Source: CAZQRP01 sp964596125
Lineage (GTDB): Bacteria > Chloroflexota > Dehalococcoidia > GIF9 > UBA5629
Reading direction: 5' to 3'
Length of the DNA: 64,000 nucleotides
Assembly: GCA_964596125.1 (NCBI GenBank)
Contig: CAZQRP010000005.1
Location: forward strand, 1 to 64,000
This document shows, in pieces, positions 19,363 to 28,932 of this stretch. The notes under the pieces are model-generated. The model was given only the letters and a program-made list of their open reading frames with translations, was not told the origin of the DNA and did not search any database. A program made the position numbers and the translations under genes. The number at the start of each line of letters is the position of its first letter. The stretch's first letter is position 1.

Positions 19363-19866
19363 TCATAACAACCGTGCTGTTTCACCCTGTTTTTTTACCC
19401 GTGATGCTTTCTTCAACAGACTATAGGTCGGAGGTATATCAAATGATTTACCTTCCAGTAGCTCCCCTACAGTACGAATCTGAATTTTTAGATACTTTTT
19501 CTTCCACAGTTCAGATTCATAACTGCCCGCATGTACGCTGTCGGTAATTATGCGTAACGTTGGCCTGTTTAAGGAAATGAGCAGGCCAATTGCCGCCCCT
19601 TCTTTTTCAATAGCTCCAAGTAAATCCTGTATCATCCTCGGGATTACACTCTTACCGCCTTTTACTTGAACAATGATGTTTCGTTTCTTGTTACCGCTTT
19701 CAACAAATCCTAAAATGCCATCAACTCCATCATGACGTACTCTAGGTTTGGCACCAACTAAACTTAATGCCCATAATTCAAATTCCTTTTCATTCTTCTC
19801 CCACAATTCTTTTGCAGCATCGGCCGATACTGGTTGTTTGATACTTTCTACATTGCTGTCTTCCAC
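19363..19866 (-). CDS. stand-alone Mrr-like restriction endonuclease domain
   Basis: 167-aa protein that aligns along nearly its whole length with the C-terminal domain of the methyltransferase fusion at 31513: KEFELWALSLVGA against KEFEIWALSLIGA, VQVKGGKSV against AQVKGGKSL, and both end with KKA.R.K.QGETA..L. Mrr-type PD-(D/E)xK residues are visible (GVDG, then QVK). No methyltransferase part is upstream. A GTG at 19866 is preceded by AGGAGG at 19873-19878, so it is expressed as its own gene rather than being a simple truncation; a TTG at 19881 would lie upstream of that site. It lies inside the tRNA-Ala island. It may be a free nuclease or a remnant of a restriction-modification fusion. 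Confidence 0.72.
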   Translation of the reverse strand: MEDSNVESIKQPVSADAAKELWEKNEKEFELWALSLVGAKPRVRHDGVDGILGFVESGNKKRNIIVQVKGGKSVIPRMIQDLLGAIEKEGAAIGLLISLNRPTLRIITDSVHAGSYESELWKKKYLKIQIRTVGELLEGKSFDIPPTYSLLKKASRVKKQGETARLL

Positions 19867-20072
19867 TGCAAACCTCCTCAATGAATCTGGCCTGTCCTAA
19901 TAATTTTAGCACCTTTAAAGTTAGAATGGCAGATATTACAATTTCTTTAGCAGGTGACTTTAAGCTGGTAGCCGCTGTGAATCCATGCCGCTTTTTCTAA
20001 CATAATAACTTGACCATTTTGGGCGATGGATCTATTAATTGACAAAATCACTTTCTTTAAGTCTTGGAACGT

Positions 20073-21089
20073 TTACGGCAGTCGATTGAACCACATTATC
20101 GATAATGCTCCACCAAAAAGAGCCAGCAGAACAGCAATACCTGTAAATATAGCGCTGAGTTCCGTTTGCTCAGCTTTAAATACAAGTTGTGTACTTAAAT
20201 GTTCGTAAATGGCGCGCAAATCAGTTTCATTATCTGCTCTGAAGTATTCGGCATCTGTCTTTTCCGCAATGAGCTTAAGCGTTTCTTCGTCAAATCGCAT
20301 ATATATTGAATATTCTCCAAATCCAAGGAGCGTTCCTTCAGGATTTCCTATACCAACCGTGTAAATGCGTACACCACGATTTGTTGCCTGTTCAATGATT
20401 TCTAGCGGACTAGGTCCTGTAGTGTTCCGCCCATCGCTTAAGAGGATTATAACCGCATGTATGTCCATGCCCGACTGCATCCGAGCCGCTGCGGATTTCG
20501 TATCTAGAGGTATGCTTAATTCAGAGAATGATTTCTCTGACACCTGGCTGGATTCTTCGAAAATGGCATCAAGCGATGTAAGAATAGCACTTCCAACTGC
20601 TGTTCGATGTTGTAGCGTCAGACGATTTATTGCGGCAGCGACTGCTTCACGATCGTTTGTCGGTGCTTGAACAACTGCTGCATAACCACTAAAAGATACA
20701 ACACCTATACGGATATCTTGCGGCTGCTCTTCAACAAAAGTTAATGCAGCGACTTTTGCCGCTTCCAATCGACTGGGTTTAATATCTTCCGCCCTCATAC
20801 TCCTGGAAACATCTATTGCCAGGATAACCGTTGCTTGCTGTGACGGCAATATGACCGTTGCCGTTGGACGGGTCATAGCAAAGACCATTGAAATCAGGGA
20901 AACGAGGAACAGGATAGGGGGAATATGGCGCCGCATACCTGGCCTCTTACCTAATTCTCGTTTCGTTAATGGGAGACTCGAATATCTCAACAAAAGCTTT
21001 TGCCGTCGATACTGTATAAAAACATAGATAACGACGAGTACAGGTATAAGCAGCAACAACCATAACATTTCAATCCAAAGAAAAGACAT
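20073..21089 (-). CDS. VWA-domain membrane protein (BatA-like)
   Basis: 338-aa protein of BatA type: two N-terminal transmembrane helices (about 8-26 and 55-72), a von Willebrand A domain with MIDAS motif D93-V-S95-R-S97, a second metal-site stretch ILLSDGRN, and a C-terminal helix (FTGIAVLLALFGGALSIMWF). BatA proteins normally stand in an operon with a MoxR AAA+ ATPase and a DUF58 protein and take part in envelope or cofactor assembly. Neither partner is here, so the gene is an orphan, lying between two tRNA-Ala-derived repeats. It may have been carried in with that island or be what is left of a lost operon. Confidence 0.82.
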   Translation of the reverse strand: MSFLWIEMLWLLLLIPVLVVIYVFIQYRRQKLLLRYSSLPLTKRELGKRPGMRRHIPPILFLVSLISMVFAMTRPTATVILPSQQATVILAIDVSRSMRAEDIKPSRLEAAKVAALTFVEEQPQDIRIGVVSFSGYAAVVQAPTNDREAVAAAINRLTLQHRTAVGSAILTSLDAIFEESSQVSEKSFSELSIPLDTKSAAARMQSGMDIHAVIILLSDGRNTTGPSPLEIIEQATNRGVRIYTVGIGNPEGTLLGFGEYSIYMRFDEETLKLIAEKTDAEYFRADNETDLRAIYEHLSTQLVFKAEQTELSAIFTGIAVLLALFGGALSIMWFNRLP

Positions 21090-21703
21090 AGTCTACTCTC
21101 CTGTACTTACTCCCGTTTTACGAAAGGCAACATGAGTCGGGGGCTGTACCGCTTCCGGCCTGTCCACAATCATTCTCACCGGCCAAATTTGACCTGACCA
21201 CCAATAATTGTACCACTCCTCTTACCACTTCTCAGGTTAGAGTTGTCACCATAACAGCCTCCGGCACAGGCGACAGTCTAGTCCCCCTACGTGGTATGTG
21301 TCATTGATTCAGGTACATTCCCAACTCATTATAAATCTGTGAAATATGCTTTAGCTAAAGCAACAGACTAACTTATTTCTCCAAGGAAACAGGTAATTGC
21401 TTTAGTTCTGGTATACGTCATTTCTTCTTAAATAAAAGTACGCAAACTGCTCGCAATAGCCCACCGGAATACCAATGTTCTTCATATATGTTTTATTGGT
21501 TCTACGAAAGAAGTATCCACTCGATTAGGTGAACACAATGCAGGCAAAACTCCCTCCACATAAAGATATCTTCTCTGGAAACCACTCCATATTGAAGCCT
21601 CTGACCCTCTCAGCCGGGCAAGGTAAAGCGGACACCACATCAGGCCCCCGAAAAATCCTGGTTATACTGTTAAGGCTTTAGGATTATATTACTAATGGTG
21701 CAG
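21090..21703. other. intergenic, no gene seen
   Basis: More than 600 bp without an open frame that looks coding. It lies inside the presumed tRNA-Ala island, upstream of the BatA-like gene, and ends at the second tRNA-derived fragment. It may be decayed island DNA. Confidence 0.4.
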
Positions 21704-21757
21704 AGCGTCCCAATTGATATCGGGAAGGCCAGGGATTTGAGTCCCCTCAGCTCCACC
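21704..21757 (+). repeat. degenerate tRNA-Ala 3' fragment (copy 2)
   Basis: This 54-bp stretch matches 18981-19034 at 48 positions, including the non-tRNA hairpin part. All six differences are transitions. The T arm is disturbed (AGGGATTTGAGTCCCC), so it is an older copy. Together with the tRNA it brackets the nuclease-domain and BatA-like genes. Confidence 0.7.
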
Positions 21758-21834
21758 TTCTCAGGTACAACATATCGTCTATGACAGTGAGCGTCAACGC
21801 CTAATGAGCCCGTCTCCACTCACCAAAAAAAACT

Positions 21835-22269
21835 CTACGCTATTCTTTTACCGGCTTCCGGGCCTGAGACTACATTATAGATTTCATGTACCTTTATTAC
21901 TATAGCGGCTTTCACTGTGCTGGCTGCGTCTTGTCCAAAACGTTTTATGGCACGTTCCTTAGCGCGCTCATAGTATTCCCCCGATTCGACTATAGTAGCC
22001 TCACCCTTAATCTGCCACCCCTTCGCTTTTCCTGGTTTTCCCCCTTTCTCCAATTCGCTATGAAAAACTAAAGCTACCTTGGGATTATCCTGTAAATTCT
22101 TGAAGGTTTTGTTTAGATGACGGGCGGTAATCGTGATAGTATCCGGATTTATAGCTCTGGTAGAACCACAGGGAACTACGTTGGGCACCCCATCTTTTGA
22201 AGCGGTAGCCAGGTATGGTGCCATCATGTTGTTTATACACGTCATCATTTCCTCAGTCATATGGGCCAT
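21835..22269 (-). CDS. pyridoxamine 5'-phosphate oxidase-family (FMN split-barrel) protein
   Basis: 144-aa split-barrel flavin-binding protein. The start TEEMMTCINNMMAPYLATASKDG followed by VPNVVPCGS and TITITARHLNKTFKNLQDNPKVALVF is typical of the family. Members bind FMN, F420 or heme and act as small reductases; the true PdxH residues for PMP are not evident, so no pyridoxal role is assigned. Single-gene unit outside the tRNA-derived repeats. Confidence 0.82.
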   Translation of the reverse strand: MAHMTEEMMTCINNMMAPYLATASKDGVPNVVPCGSTRAINPDTITITARHLNKTFKNLQDNPKVALVFHSELEKGGKPGKAKGWQIKGEATIVESGEYYERAKERAIKRFGQDAASTVKAAIVIKVHEIYNVVSGPEAGKRIA

Positions 22270-22597
22270 TGCTGCTCCTTTCTACCAACCTTGCTGGCGC
22301 TGATTATATTGCCATCACTCTCACATGTCAATTTGTTTGCGAGCAAGTGCTGTAGTTCTCATACCTGCACATCCTGACCACCAGGTCATTGTGGCAGTCA
22401 CGGATTACGTACCTGATTGAACGTTAGTCCATTTTGCGTGAACAAGCAACAAAAGTATAAGCCGATAGGCCCACACGATAAATAACTCTTTAAGAGGATA
22501 GCCTTAGTATTCCACTGACCTTAGCACCGTTCCCCCTTTCAATACCACGTTCGATTTGGTATTCTATTGTCGGTAATCAATATCTAAGGTAAGGTCA
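22270..22597. other. intergenic between divergent genes, no gene seen
   Basis: About 330 bp between the flavin protein (minus) and the esterase lipoprotein (plus). Nothing beyond expected promoter space was recognised. Confidence 0.35.
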
Positions 22598-23635
22598 ATG
22601 AAGGCGAAGCTAATAGCATATTTCTGCTTGTCGTTCCTTATTTTACTTATTGGCTGTCAAAAAGCTGAACCCTCGACACCACCTACTGGATCAAAAGATA
22701 ATTCGCAGCAAGCGAGCATTGTAAAAAAAGACGCTTCACCGAAAGCTACCTTCAGCCATGGCACCTATCAATTCAATGCAAATGTGGACGGTAGGGAACG
22801 TACTTACCTCGTCTATGTTCCTGAAGGTTATGACGCCAGGAAGCCATTACCGGTGGTAATCGTGATTCATGGAGGTGGCGGCACAGGCAGAGGCACTATG
22901 GAGATGACAAAAATACCAGCCAAAGCCGATGAGGCTGATTTCCTTGCTATATTTCCCGACGGCACTGCGCCATTCCCTTCACAGCCGGTAGAATTCATGA
23001 CTAATCCTCAGACATGGAATGATGGCTCAGGCAGAGGTTATTCCGGGAAAAGGAATATAGATGACGTCGGTTTCATAAATACTATGATTGATGACGTTGC
23101 TGTTATATTTAACATAGACCAAAAGCGTATCTATGCCACCGGACTATCAAATGGAGCATCTATGTCATTTCGCCTGGGAGTAGAGCTATCACAGCGCATC
23201 GCTGCCATCGCTCCCATTGCTGGCCATTTTTGGATAGAGCATCCCCGGTCAAGCCGCCCTGTTCCTATGCTGTACATTACCGGCACTGATGATCCACTGA
23301 ACCCGATAGACGGTGGGCCGATTAGTGTGCCCTGGTGGGGGTACTCAGATAGTAAGCCGCCAGTGCAGGATGCCATTATGAAATGGGTGAAGTTGATCGG
23401 TTGCCCCACAAAATCTGAAGCTATTTATAATAAGGATGGCGTGAAAGCCATTGCCTACAGGCCGTGTCACGGGAATGCTGAAGTTATTTATTACACGGTT
23501 GAAGGGCTGGGCCACCACTGGCCTGGTGGTAAGAGTGAGCCCTATCTTCCTGAGAGAATAGTGGGCAAAACATCTAACAAGCTCATTGCAAATGATGTTA
23601 TCTGGGATTTCTTCCAAAAACATCCCATGAAGTAA
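22598..23635 (+). CDS. PHB depolymerase/feruloyl esterase-like lipoprotein (COG3509)
   Basis: 345-aa exported esterase. A lipoprotein signal ends at LLIGC (Cys20), followed by a short Ser/Thr/Pro linker. The catalytic domain has the oxyanion motif IVIHGGGG, nucleophile S184 in ATGLSNGAS, Asp region YITGTDDPL and His region GLGHHWPGG. This matches the LpqC/poly(3-hydroxybutyrate) depolymerase-like family, which hydrolyses polyester or feruloyl esters outside the cell. No substrate-binding domain is attached. Single gene. Confidence 0.85.
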   Translation: MKAKLIAYFCLSFLILLIGCQKAEPSTPPTGSKDNSQQASIVKKDASPKATFSHGTYQFNANVDGRERTYLVYVPEGYDARKPLPVVIVIHGGGGTGRGTMEMTKIPAKADEADFLAIFPDGTAPFPSQPVEFMTNPQTWNDGSGRGYSGKRNIDDVGFINTMIDDVAVIFNIDQKRIYATGLSNGASMSFRLGVELSQRIAAIAPIAGHFWIEHPRSSRPVPMLYITGTDDPLNPIDGGPISVPWWGYSDSKPPVQDAIMKWVKLIGCPTKSEAIYNKDGVKAIAYRPCHGNAEVIYYTVEGLGHHWPGGKSEPYLPERIVGKTSNKLIANDVIWDFFQKHPMK

Positions 23636-23861
23636 CATTCTACTTTAATGTGAGAAGCATCCGGTCACATCGTATATATACAGAAACGGGCACGTCATTT
23701 CACAATTCTCGAGATTATCACACAAACTCATAGTGTTTAACATAGTTACCTTCTCTCAATGTGTTACAATAGCCCTATCACATATAGTATCATGCTGACC
23801 ATGCTATCGTTTATTATAGTGGACAATACAATAGCAGATGTCATGAAGGAAGGAGGTCGCA

Positions 23862-24536
23862 ATGGACTACCAAAGTCTTCTGGAACTGGTCAAGAAAAGG
23901 CGAAGCATCCGCAAATTTAAACCGGACCCAATACCCGATGAATATGTAGATAAGATTATTGAGGTGGCACGCTGGTCGCCGTCAGGGGCTAACTCACAAC
24001 CCTGGGAATTCATTGTGGTCAAGAAACAAGACCTGAAAGACAGGATCATCGAACTGATTAAGGAAAACAATAACTTCATGCGCCAGATTGAAGTCGTCAG
24101 GGAGCCGGAGTTAAGATTCAAGTGGGTCGCTGCCGGCTATGTACGCGCCCCGGTATTCATAATACTCTGTGGTGATATCAGAACCAAGGACGCCTACCCT
24201 CTGAGCACCGTACTGGAACGGGGCAGTTCACACTTTGCTTCCAGCTTAGCCAGTTGTTTTCTTTACATGAATTTGGCAGCTACCAGTCTGGGCCTGGGAG
24301 CTCAATGGGTATCCGCTATTGCATACCCTTATGTACAATCTCTCACCAAAGAACTTCTTAAAGTGCCCAGGGAGCTTGAGTTTTATGACATGATGGCAGT
24401 GGGCTATCCTGATATGGAACCAAAGCCTCGCTTGATGAGAGCCAAGCAGGAGCTGATCCATTACGACGGTTACGATAGCACCAAATTCCGATCGGAGCAA
24501 CAGGTCAGAACCTTTATTGCAGCCCTCCGGGGATAA
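23862..24536 (+). CDS. nitroreductase-family protein
   Basis: 224-aa FMN-dependent reductase. The N-terminal KKRRSIRKFKPDPIP and ARWSPSGANSQPWEFIVV are the conserved FMN-phosphate-binding motifs, and the C-terminal half has MNLAATSLGLGAQWV. The family reduces nitro compounds, quinones or flavins, or acts as an oxidoreductase in cofactor metabolism. GGAGG lies 8 nt before the ATG. It converges with purL downstream. Confidence 0.9.
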   Translation: MDYQSLLELVKKRRSIRKFKPDPIPDEYVDKIIEVARWSPSGANSQPWEFIVVKKQDLKDRIIELIKENNNFMRQIEVVREPELRFKWVAAGYVRAPVFIILCGDIRTKDAYPLSTVLERGSSHFASSLASCFLYMNLAATSLGLGAQWVSAIAYPYVQSLTKELLKVPRELEFYDMMAVGYPDMEPKPRLMRAKQELIHYDGYDSTKFRSEQQVRTFIAALRG

Positions 24537-24612
24537 GGACATGACAGGTGGACCATAGATAGAGAGCGAACAAAGTGACGGTTTGTTACATCTCAAAAAG
24601 GGACCTTACGAT

Positions 24613-27600
24613 CTATACTTGATTACCCTGATGTTCGCACCACTCCCGGGCATTTTGAAATATTTTTAACCAGGGAGAAGGCCACAGATGGTAATCTCCA
24701 ACCGTGAACTTCCATTTTGTCGATTTCCATTCTTCGGGTATCCACGGCCACTGCCAGAGTAAGAAGGACCTTTCCGGATGGGGCATCATTGCCAGATGTC
24801 GGCCATCTGGTGAACAAAAGGACGTTATGCCAAAAGGCGAACCGTTGGGATTGAAACGATATTTTTCTGTTGGAGTCCCTTCGTCGTCAACATAAGCGAT
24901 AGGTGTTAGACCTTGCCGCCTTGCATCGGAGAGAATTTTGGGATTTGGACAATATAGACGACCGCCACCATGGGCTGACCAGATGCCGAGGACTGAGCCT
25001 TCCATACCTTTCAACATTATCGAGGGACTTTTCGTAATCTTTACTGTCCCCCATTGAGACTCAAATCTTTCCGAAATATTTTGAATAAATCTCGGTTGAT
25101 CGCTTTCCAGAATTCCCTGCCAGGGGACGATACCAAGAAACGCCATCAACTGACAACCGTTGCAGATTCCAAGCGAGAAGGTGTCCGGTCGGTTAAAGAA
25201 GCTATCGAACATCTCCCGGAGCTTGAAGTTGAATCTGATGATACCGGCCCACCCTTTAGCCGGCCCCAATATATCGGCATAGGAAAAACCACCGACGAAG
25301 ACAATACCTCGAAATCGGTCAAGAGATATTCTTTCTTCCAGTATATCGGTCATTGTGACATCCCAGGGTTCAAATCCAGCCCAGTAGAATGCTGAGGTCA
25401 TTTCCCGATCACCATTACTACCCTCTTCACGAATAATTGCCACTTGAGGCTTATTCTTCTGGAGCAGTCGCTCCAAGGGTAATGCCTCAGGTTGAAAAGT
25501 CAGATGGTAGCTAAGCCTGTAACTACTGTTATGCCGGGCCTGTTCCCTGGCAACCAGGGTGTTCATCTGCTCTTCTTCAAGTCGATCACTGCTCGCTTCC
25601 CACCACAAGAGAAGTGTTTGTGTACTGACATCAAATTCAACCTTGTTACGGTGACGGATAACTATCCGTTTCTCCTTTTCTGTGTATCCGAGAATAATCG
25701 AAGGTACTTTGTATTCTTTCAGAATGCCCTGAACCAGGCTTTCATCAGTCGATAGATATTCTATAACCAGTCCCAACTCTTCAGAGAAGAGCTGGGGTAT
25801 TAGTTCTACACCATCAGGCAGTTGAATGGATATTCCGCAATTGCCAGCCATTACCATTTCCGCCACAGTGGTGACTAGACCACCGTCGCTTCTATCATGA
25901 CAGGCAAGCACCAGCCCATCGTCTATCAGTTGCTGGACTGCGTGAAATGTATTCTTGAGGAGAAGGATATCATCTACATCTGGCGATTCATTGCCAATTT
26001 GACCGAGAGCCTGGGCTAAGGCTGAACCACCGAGACGATTCTTGTCATTTGCCAGGTCAATAAGAATTAATTTACTTTCTCCGGGTCGCTTCAAATCTGG
26101 AGTTGCCTTTTTTGAAATGTCGGACATCGTTGCGTAGCCAGAAATTACTACTTCTCCCGGTGCCTTTATGTTTTCCGTATCCACTCTGGCTGCCATCGAA
26201 ATGCTATCTTTACCTCCGTCAACAGCAATACCCAGTTCTGACATCATGTTACCCATTGCCACCGCCGTATCGTAAATCCTAGCCCCTTCACCCGGGAGTT
26301 TAGCTGCCCACATCCAGTTGACTGAGCACTTAATATGACTAAGGTCGCTAATCCGCGCTGAAACTATGTTCGTCAGCATCTCTCCGACCGCCATCCGGAC
26401 ACCGGCTTCTTCGTCAATGAGCATTTTTATGGGTTGTTCACCGATTGCAATCGCTCCACCGGTTAGTCCGAAATGACTTTGAGCAACTATTGCCATATCG
26501 GAAACCGGGAGCTGTAGAGGACCGCAGCACTGCTGTTGAGCTATCAGACCGGTAACACTCCTGTCAACCTTACGTACCAGGAATCCTTTTGAGCCAACGG
26601 CGGGCAGTCGAAAGACAAGTCTTGTTGCCTCTTCAGCCGATAATTCATCGGGTATCTGCAGAGGTTCGAGTTTCTTGGGAATCCTTTCGAGATTGTATGA
26701 TTTGGGGGGCATCTCACCCAGTATTCTATCGAGAGGAAGATCGACCGGTGTAGAATCATCCTCTTCATCATAGACCACAATTCGCCCGTCTCCCGTAATC
26801 TCCCCCAATACTTCACAATTAACTTTTTCCCTCAGGCAGACTGCTCTAAATTCATTAACTCTCCCCGGATCAATTAAAAAGGCACAACGCTCCTGATATT
26901 CGGCGCACCATATATCAACCACAGCCAGTGACGGGTCACCGAGTGTGATACGTCGAATACCAATGTTACCACCGGCAGGGTCCGTAATTTCGGCCAAGAC
27001 ATTGCCAGGTCCCCCGGCACCCTGATCGTGAACAACAAGGATTGGATTACTATCTCCCATTTCAACGCAGGCTCTAATTACCCGATTAAGCTTGTTCTCC
27101 ATTTCAGCGTTGCCACGCTGAACCGCATTGAAATCGAGCTCGGCAATATTTTCACCCTGAATCATGCTGGAGGCCGAGCCACCCCCCATACCAATTCGAT
27201 AAGCCGGCCCTCCCACCTGGACAATCAGCATTCCCTTTTTCTGTTGTTCTTTCTTTGTATGACGCTCATCGATTTGACCAATACCGCCAGTAAACATGAT
27301 CGGTTTAATCCAGGCCCGACGCTCGTTATTCGGCAGCACCTGTTCAAAGGTCCTGACGAAACCCTGAATTATCGGCTCTCCGAACTTATTCCCGTAATCA
27401 GAAGCTCCATTACTGGCTTCGATCAGGATTTGCAGTGATGAAGCCAACTCGAAAGGATACTTAAGACCACTAGGTTCACCGGGAATGATATAGTCAGGGA
27501 TATTTAAAGCTGCCGTGCAATAACCGGCAGTCCCTGCGATTACCATACTCCCTCTTCCGGTGGCATGACCATCACGAATCCTGCCACCGGTGCCTGTCGT

Positions 27601-28491
27601 CGCCCCCTGGAATGGTTCGATACCACTGGGATAGTTATGGGTCTCTGCCGTAAAGAGAATATGATAGTCACATTGTCTGGAGACAAATGGTGAACACATT
27701 CCCGCACGTTGGGGTAGTATCGTCCAAATTTTGTAACCACGGATTGCGCTGGAGTTATCATTGAAAGCAATGACACTGTTGGCAGGATTTTTAAGGATAG
27801 TTGATTTAATAATCTGGAGTAGAGTATTCGGTACCTGCTGTCCGTCCACTACCAGCTTGCCTTTGAAAAACCAGTGACGGGAATGCTCGCTGTTGTTATT
27901 GCCGAGCATGAACAGTTCAACATTAGTGGGGTCGCGGCGCAAGTCCTGCGTGAATAGATTAAAATAAAACTCAACATCCCAGTCATCCATACCGAGTCCA
28001 TTCTGTCGATTGAATCTTCTCAACTCGTCAATTCCGCTTCCCATTAGCAGGACACGAAAGGCTTTTTCCGCTATTGTTCCGGTCCCGAACGATCTTAAAG
28101 GTTCGGGATAGGGGCATTCAGTCATCCGGTCATGATTTTCTTCAATAAAACGTTCCCGGTCATACTCTATTGGTGGCAAATAACGTCTTGAGCGTTCCAC
28201 TCGAACAACCTTTTCCAGCCCGCACGCATGGCAAATAGCTACGGCGTTAGTTGAATAAGCTGTATCGAAATCGAGACGGGGACCGATTTCAATTACATCC
28301 TTAGGCGGTTCTAGAAAAGATATTTCTCGGAAATTATCCATATCAAACGTTTCGGCAATTAACCACCGTAGTATCTCCAGTTCTTCAGCGGTAAGCAGAG
28401 CCGAACACTGAACATTAAAACAGTACTCAAAATCCGGCTTCACTTTTCGATAGAAATGCTGCACTTCTTGCACAATATTACCCTCTGTCAT
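24613..28491 (-). CDS. purL: phosphoribosylformylglycinamidine synthase, large fused type
   Basis: Fourth step of purine synthesis: FGAR + glutamine + ATP to FGAM. At 1292 aa this is the large single-chain form: N-terminal PurS-like and linker region, tandem AIRS-like synthase domains (SEHSRHWFFKG, LFTAETHNYPSGIEPFQGATT and GTGGRIRD), and a C-terminal glutaminase with nucleophile Cys in GICNGCQLM and the His-Glu pair in MMPHPERSF. The smaller split PurL/PurQ/PurS system is common in many bacteria, so the long form is worth noting. AGGTGGC precedes the ATG. A purN-like gene lies upstream on the same strand after a 440-bp gap. Confidence 0.96.
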   Translation of the reverse strand: MTEGNIVQEVQHFYRKVKPDFEYCFNVQCSALLTAEELEILRWLIAETFDMDNFREISFLEPPKDVIEIGPRLDFDTAYSTNAVAICHACGLEKVVRVERSRRYLPPIEYDRERFIEENHDRMTECPYPEPLRSFGTGTIAEKAFRVLLMGSGIDELRRFNRQNGLGMDDWDVEFYFNLFTQDLRRDPTNVELFMLGNNNSEHSRHWFFKGKLVVDGQQVPNTLLQIIKSTILKNPANSVIAFNDNSSAIRGYKIWTILPQRAGMCSPFVSRQCDYHILFTAETHNYPSGIEPFQGATTGTGGRIRDGHATGRGSMVIAGTAGYCTAALNIPDYIIPGEPSGLKYPFELASSLQILIEASNGASDYGNKFGEPIIQGFVRTFEQVLPNNERRAWIKPIMFTGGIGQIDERHTKKEQQKKGMLIVQVGGPAYRIGMGGGSASSMIQGENIAELDFNAVQRGNAEMENKLNRVIRACVEMGDSNPILVVHDQGAGGPGNVLAEITDPAGGNIGIRRITLGDPSLAVVDIWCAEYQERCAFLIDPGRVNEFRAVCLREKVNCEVLGEITGDGRIVVYDEEDDSTPVDLPLDRILGEMPPKSYNLERIPKKLEPLQIPDELSAEEATRLVFRLPAVGSKGFLVRKVDRSVTGLIAQQQCCGPLQLPVSDMAIVAQSHFGLTGGAIAIGEQPIKMLIDEEAGVRMAVGEMLTNIVSARISDLSHIKCSVNWMWAAKLPGEGARIYDTAVAMGNMMSELGIAVDGGKDSISMAARVDTENIKAPGEVVISGYATMSDISKKATPDLKRPGESKLILIDLANDKNRLGGSALAQALGQIGNESPDVDDILLLKNTFHAVQQLIDDGLVLACHDRSDGGLVTTVAEMVMAGNCGISIQLPDGVELIPQLFSEELGLVIEYLSTDESLVQGILKEYKVPSIILGYTEKEKRIVIRHRNKVEFDVSTQTLLLWWEASSDRLEEEQMNTLVAREQARHNSSYRLSYHLTFQPEALPLERLLQKNKPQVAIIREEGSNGDREMTSAFYWAGFEPWDVTMTDILEERISLDRFRGIVFVGGFSYADILGPAKGWAGIIRFNFKLREMFDSFFNRPDTFSLGICNGCQLMAFLGIVPWQGILESDQPRFIQNISERFESQWGTVKITKSPSIMLKGMEGSVLGIWSAHGGGRLYCPNPKILSDARRQGLTPIAYVDDEGTPTEKYRFNPNGSPFGITSFCSPDGRHLAMMPHPERSFLLWQWPWIPEEWKSTKWKFTVGDYHLWPSPWLKIFQNAREWCEHQGNQV

Positions 28492-28932
28492 GCCACCTAT
28501 TTAATGCACTTGTATTAGGAACAGACGACGTGAATGACCTGCTTCCATCGTTAGCCAACTTTTAGATTAATAGGACAGGTGAAAAAATCTCTGGAGTAGG
28601 TGACAGGTAACCATGTAAGTTGTGGAATCACAACTTATCATACTCCTCCATCCATTCCTAAATCAACATTTGTACTTTAAATTACTACAGGAGGAGAAGG
28701 TTAATACAGAAGAGTTTTTAGGGCTTCAATAACCTCGCGAAATCAAAAAACAACTAGAAAGGAGCCATCTAAAAAGGAGGGGCGTCATTTGCACCTGAAA
28801 TCTCTTGTAGCTCTTTACCGCTATAACCATTACTAACAATTTCTGGCCTTAATTCCTCCAAGGTTTTTTTGCCTCTGACAGATAAGAACAAAGGCCTCTT
28901 TCCATAACAATAGTATCTGCTTCGCTGTCAGT
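28492..28932 (-). other. gap between purN-like gene and purL
   Basis: About 440 bp. The part next to the purN-like stop holds a 45-codon frame (see 28769-28905); the rest, 28492-28768, shows no gene and should contain the purL promoter if purL is not transcribed from upstream. Confidence 0.4.
28769..28905 (-). CDS. small open frame following the purN-like gene in frame (doubtful)
   Basis: ATG 28905 opens a 45-codon frame (MERGLCSYLSEAKKTLEELR, then PEIVSNGYSGKELQEISGAN, ending DAPPF). It is in the same frame as the purN-like gene, separated from its TAG stop by nine sense codons, and its residue composition is protein-like. No ribosome site precedes it. It may be a short gene, the tail of a once-longer reading frame, or chance. 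Confidence 0.3.
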
